Origin: UBA8516 sp964434855 | GTDB lineage: Archaea > Thermoproteota > Nitrososphaeria > Nitrososphaerales > Nitrosopumilaceae | Assembly (NCBI GenBank): GCA_964434855.1 | Contig: CAYSWR010000051.1 | Location: 1 to 6,362 of the forward strand | DNA: 6,362 nt | Direction: 5' to 3' | Shown here: piece by piece, positions 1-5,449 of the stretch | Layout: every line of letters starts with the position of its first letter | How positions within the stretch are numbered: position 1 is the first letter of the stretch | Made by a program: the position numbers and the translations under genes | The notes under the pieces: generated by a model | Told to the model about the DNA's origin: nothing | Databases searched by the model: none | The model's input: only the letters and a program-made list of their open reading frames with translations

Positions 1-1520
1 GGATTTGAAACCTTCAATATTACCTCAAATATGTCATCAAGTGGTTTTTCATCAAAGGATGTAATGAACGTTGTAATTGTATTTGTACCAGTTGAGAGAG
101 GATTTATGGAGATATCAAACTTTGCCGCACTTGAAAATTGCAATGTTTGATACCCAAATGAAACATTCTCTGCTTGTGCTTCTTGTACTTCGCCTGCAGG
201 AAGTGAACTGTTTGTTAGCAATGCAACTACTCCCAGAAGTATTATTCCGATTACTGATTCTATCTTTAGCGATCTTCTAAATTTGTTATAAACAAATATT
301 TTACCAGATTCCAGATTTTTTTCTGCTGGCTTTTGTATTCTGAATTGATTGTAACCTCCTATAGCAACCATTATGGTGCCAAGTGTAATCTTTGTAAGAA
401 TTAACTTACCATACGTTGAATCATAAAGTAATCCCACATTACTTTCTAAAAACCAAAGTAAGGTGGGACCTGTGATAATTAAAATTCCTACTGCAATTAT
501 TACCATGCTAGAAATTTTTGGTATGACTAAAAGAGAAAATTGTTCTTTTTTGTTAGACTCTAATTTAGAAAATGAAGGAATCATTACAAATGCTGCATAA
601 ATTACGCCACCAATCCATACTGAAGCAAGAAGATTGTGCGCATAATCCAATATTATTGCGGGTTCGTGCATACTTGCTGTTCCATGACCTAACATTGTTG
701 TTGTTGAGATCAACGCAAGTGAGAATCCCAGAATTAGTAATTGTTGGATTTTTCCAATAATTACTTTTCTTTCTGCCCAGAACCATATTGCAAGCAAAAT
801 TATCGTAAGTATCATTCTTACAAGCCAAGTTGTACCAAATCCAGTCTGTATTACCTCAAAAGCTGTGGTTTGTAGTGTTATTGTCTGAACTGCAAGCATC
901 ATAATGTTTGATGCAAGAACCAAAAGCAGACCAATGCCAGTTATCTTTAAAAATAAATGAGAATGTCTTTTCTGTAAATTTTCAAAATTTTCTCTCGTGG
1001 ATTTTTTTGCTTTAAGTGATCTCCAAATTAATAATGAAGAAACAACAGATCCTAAAACAACTACTTGCCCAACTAAGCCTGGAAATCTTGCTGCAGCCTC
1101 TGGAAGATATGTTGATGGTGACTCTGCCTTTTCTTTAAGAAGCGAAGGATCAATTTTAGCGGTACCAACAGAAAATACAAAAGCATCATCTACTAGATGT
1201 CCGTCAACTTTAGAAAGTACTTTGCTTGTTACTGTATACACACCGTCGTTCAATGGCTTTGTAGTAACAATAAGTGAATTCTCACCCTCAAAATATTTTG
1301 TATCTTTATTGTCTATTTGGTTTCCAGTATTATCAAGAATTCTGATTGTGCTATAATCAACTTCTACAGCTTCAGAATAACGAATCATTACTTGATTTGT
1401 TCCTACTGAAATGTTTGAAGATTGTGCAGGTTCTGTAGTTATTATAAATGGATGGGCATATGCTGATCCAAAACTGATACTAAAAACAAAAAGGATAGAA
1501 ACAAAGAATAGTTTATTCAC
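1..1520 (-). CDS. CopC-CopD fusion copper-handling membrane protein (3' end outside window)
   Basis: The visible 506 residues start at a GTG; the next in-frame codon upstream region reaches a TAA stop within six codons without another good start. A signal peptide (about 1-22) ends in A-Y-A, leaving His23 as the predicted first mature residue. Residues 23-119 form a CopC domain. With His23, the D106-G107-H108 motif supplies the His/Asp/His set that binds Cu(II) in CopC proteins; no Met-rich Cu(I) site is seen. Residues about 143-436 carry roughly eight membrane helices of the CopD type, with H279, H285, D292, H295 and a W302-I-G-G motif typical of that family. After the last helix, an outside domain from about 450 resembles the start of a YtkA/FixH-like beta domain and runs off the window. 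The family is linked to copper uptake or tolerance; the direction of transport cannot be told. It is divergent from the gene at 1621-2256. The assignment is confident; the exact C-terminal domain is not. Confidence 0.9.
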   Translation of the reverse strand, partial: MNKLFFVSILFVFSISFGSAYAHPFIITTEPAQSSNISVGTNQVMIRYSEAVEVDYSTIRILDNTGNQIDNKDTKYFEGENSLIVTTKPLNDGVYTVTSKVLSKVDGHLVDDAFVFSVGTAKIDPSLLKEKAESPSTYLPEAAARFPGLVGQVVVLGSVVSSLLIWRSLKAKKSTRENFENLQKRHSHLFLKITGIGLLLVLASNIMMLAVQTITLQTTAFEVIQTGFGTTWLVRMILTIILLAIWFWAERKVIIGKIQQLLILGFSLALISTTTMLGHGTASMHEPAIILDYAHNLLASVWIGGVIYAAFVMIPSFSKLESNKKEQFSLLVIPKISSMVIIAVGILIITGPTLLWFLESNVGLLYDSTYGKLILTKITLGTIMVAIGGYNQFRIQKPAEKNLESGKIFVYNKFRRSLKIESVIGIILLGVVALLTNSSLPAGEVQEAQAENVSFGYQTLQFSSAAKFDISINPLSTGTNTITTFITSFDEKPLDDIFEVILKVSN

Positions 1521-1524
1521 AGTT

Positions 1525-1536
1525 ACAAGATCTTGT
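1525..1536. promoter_or_regulatory. 12-bp perfect palindrome, candidate operator next to the CopC-CopD start
   Basis: ACAAGATCTTGT is a perfect inverted repeat lying 4 bp before the GTG start of the CopC-CopD gene and just downstream of its probable TATA box, where a bound protein would block polymerase. It shares the pattern A.AA.AT.TT.T with the palindrome at 1594-1605 in the same divergent region. This suggests one dimeric regulator binding twice, but the regulator is unknown and the role is inferred. Confidence 0.45.
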
Positions 1537-1540
1537 TATG

Positions 1541-1550
1541 ATAATTTAAA
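1541..1550 (-). promoter_or_regulatory. Probable TATA box of the CopC-CopD gene
   Basis: On the minus strand this reads TTTAAATTAT, covering about -30 to -21 relative to the GTG at 1520. That spacing places transcription start at or very near the start codon, as expected for a leaderless archaeal mRNA. No Shine-Dalgarno sequence is present before the GTG, which agrees. Confidence 0.5.
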
Positions 1551-1590
1551 CAATTTATTACTTCTATGTATGTACCACAATTGAGCAAAG

Positions 1591-1600
1591 ATAATAACAT
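1591..1600 (+). promoter_or_regulatory. Possible TATA box of the gene at 1621
   Basis: The A/T-rich stretch ATAATAACAT sits about 30 to 21 nt before the ATG at 1621, the position expected for a leaderless transcript. Its sequence is a weak match to a TATA box and it partly overlaps the palindrome at 1594-1605, so the two could compete for TBP and a regulator. Confidence 0.35.
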
Positions 1601-1605
1601 GTTAT
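1594..1605. promoter_or_regulatory. 12-bp perfect palindrome, candidate operator before the gene at 1621
   Basis: ATAACATGTTAT is a perfect inverted repeat ending 15 bp before the ATG at 1621 and overlapping its possible TATA box. Eight of twelve positions match the other palindrome at 1525-1536. The pair brackets the divergent control region, so a shared regulator of both genes is plausible. No protein that binds it can be named. Confidence 0.45.
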
Positions 1606-1620
1606 AGTTAGACGTTATTC

Positions 1621-2256
1621 ATGCACAAAGTTTTCCTTTTACTTACTTTGTTTCTTTTAATTAGCGGATTTTCTTCAGCATATGCACACAAGACTGTGAA
1701 TGTGGAAAATCTTGTAATCGAAGTAGGGTGGCAAGATGAATCTCCACTTGTTGGTTTTATGAATGCGATTACTTTTGAAATAAATGAAAACACATCAGAT
1801 GGACAAAGTGGTGTAAAAAATGCATTCAAAAATTTGGTAGCCACAGTAAAATCTGGTGGGTTGGAAAAAACACTTGACATTGATTCTGATCCGCAGGCAG
1901 GACATTATCATTCCAAAATAATTCCTACTAGAATCGGTAGTCTTGTTGTAGAGTTAAAAGGTGACATTAATGGAATTCCAATAAATTCTGAAATTACTGT
2001 TGAAGACGTAGAAGACAAATCACTACTTGCATTTCCAGATACTACGGGTTCATCAGACCAAGATGTTGTAGCATTAAAAAATGCCATGTCTGGACTACAA
2101 AATGAGGTTACTTCGCTCAAGTCTAAGATTAGTGGACTGGATACCACGTCAGGTAACTTTAACGCAGAAACAGCTTATAACTTTGGAATATTTGGGCTTT
2201 CTCTTGGAGCAGCTGGAGTAATCTTAGCGATAGTAGCAATGATAAAAAGAAAATAA
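1621..2256 (+). CDS. Membrane-anchored surface protein with mature N-terminal His, possible copper partner of CopC-CopD
   Basis: The 211-residue product has a signal peptide (1-22) ending A-Y-A before His23, the same cleavage context and position as the CopC-CopD protein. Residues 23-130 look like one extracellular beta domain with the pattern V-x-x-G-W-x-x-E-x-P-x-x-G-x-x-N-x-I (about 32-50) and a G94-H-Y-H97 motif followed by I-P-T-R-I-G. From memory, similar GW..E.P..G..N domains occur in exported bacterial and archaeal proteins, sometimes near CopC or CopD genes, but I know of no function. Residues 149-173 form a short leucine zipper (L152, M156, L159, V163, L166, I170, L173), followed by one membrane helix (about 188-208) and a short basic tail (K-R-K). 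The layout is sensor or binder domain, dimerising stalk, anchor. Divergence from CopC-CopD suggests a copper role; His23 with His95 or His97 could bind Cu(II), which is inference. It is not a PEFG-CTERM protein. Confidence 0.75.
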   Translation: MHKVFLLLTLFLLISGFSSAYAHKTVNVENLVIEVGWQDESPLVGFMNAITFEINENTSDGQSGVKNAFKNLVATVKSGGLEKTLDIDSDPQAGHYHSKIIPTRIGSLVVELKGDINGIPINSEITVEDVEDKSLLAFPDTTGSSDQDVVALKNAMSGLQNEVTSLKSKISGLDTTSGNFNAETAYNFGIFGLSLGAAGVILAIVAMIKRK

Positions 2257-2282
2257 AGGTTTAGAGTTTTGGAATAACTCTA
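2241..2282. terminator. Possible bidirectional terminator between convergent genes
   Basis: The arms TAGAGTT (2262-2268) and AACTCTA (2276-2282) can pair into a 7-bp stem with a 7-nt loop. Read on the minus strand, the hairpin is followed by a T-rich run (TTTATTTTCTTTTT, about 2258-2245) that should end the blue copper mRNA inside the 3' end of the opposing gene. Read on the plus strand, the hairpin is followed by a weaker CTTTT run. Archaeal termination depends mainly on the T-run, so the minus direction is the better supported one. Confidence 0.45.
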
Positions 2283-3139
2283 CTTTTGGCAGTTACTGCA
2301 ATGATGCTCACTATGCTTATTGCAAGCACTAGTGCTGCAATAGTACCAAATTCTGGAACTACTTGTAGCTCAATCACATCGCCTTTGGGACCGGTCCAAG
2401 TTGCTTCTTGATCTGGAAGTCCTAATCCGAGAATTGTTACTTGAATATCGACTGGACCATCAGAGGCTAATGCATCTGTTGTATGCATGCCTTCACCTTC
2501 ATGCTCGTGTGCACCTTCTTCTGAAAGAACTTTTGTTCCATCTTGTATTGCATTTATGTCATAATTGACATGCTGAATCTTGTTTCCGTCAGCATCTGTA
2601 AAGGTCACATGTATTGACATTTCTTCACCTGTATCTGGAATGCTGGATTCAATTTCTACATTAACTGAACCGTCAGATGACATTGCATTTGCATAAGTCT
2701 CTTCCTCCTCCATATCAGTTTCTTCATCCTCCATCATTTCAGCTTGAACAGTTACAACTCCAATCATCCATGGGTGAACCATGCAGAAGTATGGGAATGT
2801 TCCAGCCTCTTCAAATGTTTTGGAAAATGTTTTTCCTGGACCAAACAAACTACTGTCAAATTCAGTGCCAACATTATCAGGATCACTTTGAAGATCTCCA
2901 CTTGTAGCGGTATGTGCAGCGGAGTCTGTGTTTTTCCATGTGACTTCTCCACCTACATCAATTATTGCTTCAGCTGGATCAAAACAAGAGTTTGTTTCTT
3001 CACAACCTGGTGTTGATGAACCTGTTGCTATACTTACCTCAACTTTTGCATGATCAGCAAAAGCACTTGGTGTAATTGCAACAATTGCTGCTACAAGGGT
3101 CAAAACAACAAAGAATGAACCTATTGATTTTGACTTCAT
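2261..3139 (-). CDS. Plastocyanin-like blue copper protein with second domain and PEFG-CTERM tail
   Basis: This 292-residue protein is an extracellular type 1 copper protein, probably an electron carrier. A signal peptide (1-28) ends A-F-A. The cupredoxin domain (about 30-132) carries His76, Cys119, His122 and Met125 in the order H...C-x-x-H-P-W-M, the complete set of ligands. Cys46 and Cys52 lie close together before the first ligand and may form a disulfide. A strongly acidic linker (134-147) leads to a second beta domain (about 158-259) with a His cluster (H211, H213, H219) and H177/H190. The C-terminus has P262-E-F-G265, a hydrophobic helix and a basic end, the PEFG-CTERM signal of thaumarchaeal surface proteins, thought to be processed by an archaeosortase. 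In ammonia-oxidising archaea many such proteins are believed to replace cytochrome c in electron flow; the exact partner here is unknown. The gene starts 22 bp after the stop of the upstream gene but probably has its own promoter. Family assignment is firm; substrate or partner is not. Confidence 0.93.
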   Translation of the reverse strand: MKSKSIGSFFVVLTLVAAIVAITPSAFADHAKVEVSIATGSSTPGCEETNSCFDPAEAIIDVGGEVTWKNTDSAAHTATSGDLQSDPDNVGTEFDSSLFGPGKTFSKTFEEAGTFPYFCMVHPWMIGVVTVQAEMMEDEETDMEEEETYANAMSSDGSVNVEIESSIPDTGEEMSIHVTFTDADGNKIQHVNYDINAIQDGTKVLSEEGAHEHEGEGMHTTDALASDGPVDIQVTILGLGLPDQEATWTGPKGDVIELQVVPEFGTIAALVLAISIVSIIAVTAKSRVIPKL

Positions 3140-3160
3140 GTTGTGAGTATTTAAAACAGG

Positions 3161-3170
3161 CTTATAAAAA
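3161..3170 (-). promoter_or_regulatory. Probable TATA box of the blue copper gene, overlapping the upstream stop codon
   Basis: On the minus strand the sequence TTTTTATAAG covers about -31 to -22 from the ATG at 3139, the standard archaeal position for a leaderless mRNA. The TAA stop codon of the gene at 3162-4148 is part of this box. No Shine-Dalgarno site lies between the box and the ATG, which supports separate, leaderless transcription of the blue copper gene rather than only read-through. Confidence 0.6.
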
Positions 3171-4148
3171 GGTGATCTTCATTTTCTGTACTATTTTCCA
3201 AATTGCCACTGAAGAAAACATTGCACCAGCTCCTGCAAGAGACAAAACCAATGCTGATGTTGAAACCATCATGAATTGTACATTTCCAATTACACTTGAA
3301 ATTAATGTTATAGCTAACGTAATAGAAATTGCTGTAATTGCAATTTTAATCCTAGATCTAGAAACTTCTCTAATGGACTTTGATGCAAGACCTGCCGGCC
3401 AAAGATAGGTTGCACCAATAAGAGATGATGCCATCATACCTGATGTTAGCACTGAGATCTCACTATTTCCAACACTGGTAAGTTTTGTAATTTGTAATAT
3501 GCCAAGAAGAGGTGTTATTCCTGCTTTGATAAATTCTTGTAAAATGGAATTGTTTCTTTCTACATCTGCTACTGCAGGGCTAAAAGTATAGTACACAGCA
3601 TTAAATGCATTAATGAAACTTGAACCAACAGATGTTGACATTATTATATTATCTCTATATTCTCTTAGAAACTGAACTTGTGGAACAAGCTCAGAACCAA
3701 ATGCTGCTGTAGCAATTAGACATCCATTTTTTGGTTGTGATGTTTTTCCAACAGTAACTGCAAATGAAGCTGTTTCTGTGGGAATTGGTTGAAACAGTAT
3801 TCCTTGTACATCAACAGAAACTTTGTATTCTCCAGCTTCCTGAAATTCATATGGAATTGTAACAGAACCAATCGCAGTATGAGTTAATGGAATTCCAAAT
3901 ACCTGTGTATCTTTTTTTGTAACAGATATGGAGTAATCTATGTGTTCTTGAACTGTTTTTGTATTTTTGTTTATGAAATCTATTTTTAATTTAGTTTGTT
4001 CTTCTGATAGTGGATGTGCTGGAATTGTGGACAATCCTACTTGCAAAGTGCCTTTGTTAGTTAACATAATTTGTTGTTCAGATTGTTCCTGAGCATATAC
4101 AGGAAATATTACCAAAGTCAACAAAATTAATGTTAGAAGAATTTTCAA
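3162..4148 (-). CDS. Exported CFI-box protein with three C-terminal membrane helices
   Basis: The 328-residue product has a signal peptide (1-19, ending V-Y-A) and an extracellular Ig-like beta domain (about 28-134). This is followed by a CFI-box segment: C143-L-I-A-T-A-A-F-G-S-E, then P-Q-V-Q-x-L-R-E-Y-R-D (156-166), an F-N-A-V-Y-Y-T-F-S-P stretch and A-D-x-E-R (about 181-197). The CFI-box is a conserved C-terminal region seen in many archaeal and bacterial surface proteins; its function is unknown. Three hydrophobic helices follow (about 230-252, 266-287 and 290-316). The start is a TTG; it is preferred because a GAGAGG-type ribosome site lies 8 nt before it, an in-frame TAG lies seven codons upstream, and the signal peptide begins right there. 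The gene is 78 bp downstream of the gene at 4227-5357 and probably transcribed from its own promoter. A role with its copper neighbours is possible only by position. Confidence 0.8.
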   Translation of the reverse strand: MKILLTLILLTLVIFPVYAQEQSEQQIMLTNKGTLQVGLSTIPAHPLSEEQTKLKIDFINKNTKTVQEHIDYSISVTKKDTQVFGIPLTHTAIGSVTIPYEFQEAGEYKVSVDVQGILFQPIPTETASFAVTVGKTSQPKNGCLIATAAFGSELVPQVQFLREYRDNIIMSTSVGSSFINAFNAVYYTFSPAVADVERNNSILQEFIKAGITPLLGILQITKLTSVGNSEISVLTSGMMASSLIGATYLWPAGLASKSIREVSRSRIKIAITAISITLAITLISSVIGNVQFMMVSTSALVLSLAGAGAMFSSVAIWKIVQKMKITFL

Positions 4149-4154
4149 TACTGT

Positions 4155-4163
4155 ATCCTCTCT
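4155..4163 (-). promoter_or_regulatory. Ribosome binding site that sets the TTG start of the CFI-box gene
   Basis: The minus strand reads AGAGAGGAT, with GAGG ending 8 nt before the TTG at 4148-4146. It is the clearest Shine-Dalgarno-like site in the window, where the other starts look leaderless, and it supports both the rare TTG start and a leadered mRNA for this gene. Confidence 0.5.
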
Positions 4164-4196
4164 TAACTACAAATAAGAATTTTGCCAGTTTTATTC

Positions 4197-4210
4197 TTTA
4201 ATATGTATAG
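4197..4210 (-). promoter_or_regulatory. Possible TATA region of the CFI-box gene
   Basis: The minus strand carries an A/T-rich TATACATATTAAAG-like stretch. It would place transcription start near 4175-4180, leaving a leader of about 30 nt that includes the ribosome site at 4155-4163. Other A/T-rich stretches nearby could serve equally well. Confidence 0.25.
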
Positions 4211-4224
4211 AAAACAAAATTTTG
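4211..4224 (-). terminator. Possible T-rich terminator of the gene at 4227-5357
   Basis: Just after the TAA stop, the minus strand reads the 10-bp palindrome CAAAATTTTG followed by TTTTC. A T-rich run directly behind a stop codon is the usual archaeal termination signal. The palindrome is A/T-only apart from its ends and may be chance. Confidence 0.35.
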
Positions 4225-4226
4225 AA

Positions 4227-5357
4227 TTATGAGCTTGCTTGTGGCTTTACAACATGTAATGATATGGCATGATCATCTATGAGGGCGCCTACGCCTACAG
4301 ATACAGATTTTATTCTAAGTACAACTTTAGTCAAATCTTCATCTGGGATACTATACTTCTCAGCCAAAATGTTCCTTATTCTGGTTTCTGTATTTGATAT
4401 CTCATTAAGTTGTGAAGGTATAGAAACATCAAGTGGTTTACGTATCATTTCTTTTGGAATCATTCCACTTCCATCCTGAATTATGTAAAATGAAATCTTG
4501 TCTACTATAACCTCATGTGGTAAAGTTGGAAGTGCATTTGCTGTATAGAACACTTGGACATCAAGAAGATTTATTTCATCTTCTGAAATATTTCTTAATA
4601 TTTTACTGTTTTCAGTTCCAACCATGGAATCTAACTGAATTCTAATTATTACAAAACCCTCTACAAGCTTTTCATTGCTATTGCCAAAACCAACCAAGTC
4701 TCTTATTTGTTTACAGACTATTGCAGTAGATGTTTCTTCATCTAAGTTTTTTAAAATTGAGTTTGAGCTTGCCCCGTCATTTATTACTACATTCCAAAGT
4801 ATTGTAATTGGAAAATCTTGTTTGTTGAATATGCTGATATCGCTATCATAATGACCTGGCCTTAGCGGACCTTCACTTCCAAAGACAGAACCACAAACAA
4901 ATTTCGCAGTATATGTTATGTCTTTTATTGTATTCTCTACAGAACCACTACCAACAGGCGCATTAGTAAATGAAGCAGCTCCATCCTTTGGATCTTTTAC
5001 TTCTACGATTTTTGGTAGTCTGTCAACCTCATAACCCAAAGGTGGTGTAACCTCAATAATGGTATAGTTTCCATCTGCTACACCTGTTATGCTGATGACT
5101 CCATCTTTTTTATCGGAGTCTTGCACCGAATTATCCTTAATTATGAAAGTACCGGTTTTTTCAAATGGATTTGGTTTTATAGAATATTCTGCGCCAGGTA
5201 GCAAACTGTTATCGGTTGTTACTGTTATTATTGTAATGGATTGAATATGTTCATATGCTAAACTTTCATTGTTTTGCGTATCAAAACTAGAAAAATAAGT
5301 AGCTAACCCGAGTACGAATACACCTAAAATAAAAGAAACTTTTTTCCAGCCATTCAT
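4227..5357 (-). CDS. Exported protein joining a SpaA/Cna-B-like domain and an FVCG...GFV domain
   Basis: The 376-residue product begins with a basic stretch and a hydrophobic segment (about 6-23) that is either a signal peptide or an N-terminal anchor. Residues 38-133 resemble the SpaA/Cna-B prealbumin-like fold of surface adhesins: L-P-G-A-E-Y near 53-58, a G-V-A-D-G-N-Y-T-I-I-E core (92-102), then P-P-L-G-Y (105-109) and a closing F-T-N-A (130-133). Residues about 148-292 match, from memory, an uncharacterised domain found in exported bacterial and archaeal proteins: A-K-F-V-C155-G, G-P-L-R-P-G-x-Y, I-x-N, a second Cys at 215, E-G-F-V-I-I (233-238) and L-D-V-x-V-F-Y-T-A (265-273). The last 80 residues show no motif I recognise. 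Isopeptide residues of the adhesin fold were not confirmed. It is divergent from the gene at 5450 and ends 78 bp before the CFI-box gene. Function is unknown; a cell-surface role is the safest reading. Confidence 0.8.
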   Translation of the reverse strand: MNGWKKVSFILGVFVLGLATYFSSFDTQNNESLAYEHIQSITIITVTTDNSLLPGAEYSIKPNPFEKTGTFIIKDNSVQDSDKKDGVISITGVADGNYTIIEVTPPLGYEVDRLPKIVEVKDPKDGAASFTNAPVGSGSVENTIKDITYTAKFVCGSVFGSEGPLRPGHYDSDISIFNKQDFPITILWNVVINDGASSNSILKNLDEETSTAIVCKQIRDLVGFGNSNEKLVEGFVIIRIQLDSMVGTENSKILRNISEDEINLLDVQVFYTANALPTLPHEVIVDKISFYIIQDGSGMIPKEMIRKPLDVSIPSQLNEISNTETRIRNILAEKYSIPDEDLTKVVLRIKSVSVGVGALIDDHAISLHVVKPQASS

Positions 5358-5384
5358 TTTCTTATTTTATTTTTATTTCCCAAT

Positions 5385-5394
5385 CATTTATACC
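5385..5394 (-). promoter_or_regulatory. Probable TATA box of the gene at 4227-5357
   Basis: On the minus strand this reads GGTATAAATG, about 28-37 nt before the ATG at 5357. Transcription would begin a few bases before the start codon, giving a near-leaderless mRNA. No Shine-Dalgarno site precedes the ATG. The sequence is the best TATA match in this divergent region. Confidence 0.5.
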
Positions 5395-5409
5395 ATTAGC
5401 AAGAATCTG

Positions 5410-5437
5410 ACTAAGAATTAAATAGAATCTTCTTAGT
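5410..5437. promoter_or_regulatory. Inverted repeat around the possible TATA box of the gene at 5450
   Basis: The arms ACTAAGAA (5410-5417) and TTCTTAGT (5430-5437) are perfect inverted copies separated by 12 bp. The spacer holds most of an A/T-rich AATTAAATAG box (5416-5425), about 34 to 25 nt before the ATG at 5450. The layout suits an operator that occludes the TATA box, although the sequence differs from the palindromes at 1525 and 1594. AGAATCT also occurs twice here (5402-5408 and 5424-5430). Confidence 0.35.
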
Positions 5438-5449
5438 GTTCTCAATTAT

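Noticed and set aside
565..828. Small open frame on the minus strand inside the CopC-CopD gene
   Set aside because: It lies in another frame of the CopD membrane region, has no start signals and its composition fits a shadow frame.
997..1356. 119-codon open frame on the plus strand
   Set aside because: It is antisense to the CopC domain and first CopD helix, with no recognisable domain or promoter.
1551..1583. CAATT...AATTG inverted repeat in the divergent promoter
   Set aside because: The arms are only 5 bp, A/T-rich and 23 bp apart, so chance is enough to explain it.
1621..2256. PEFG-CTERM tail on the small surface protein
   Set aside because: The C-terminus has one helix and a K-R-K end, but no P-E-F-G motif precedes the helix.
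3076..3408. 110-codon open frame on the plus strand
   Set aside because: It runs antisense across the end of the CFI-box gene and the start of the blue copper gene, both well supported; no motif is seen.
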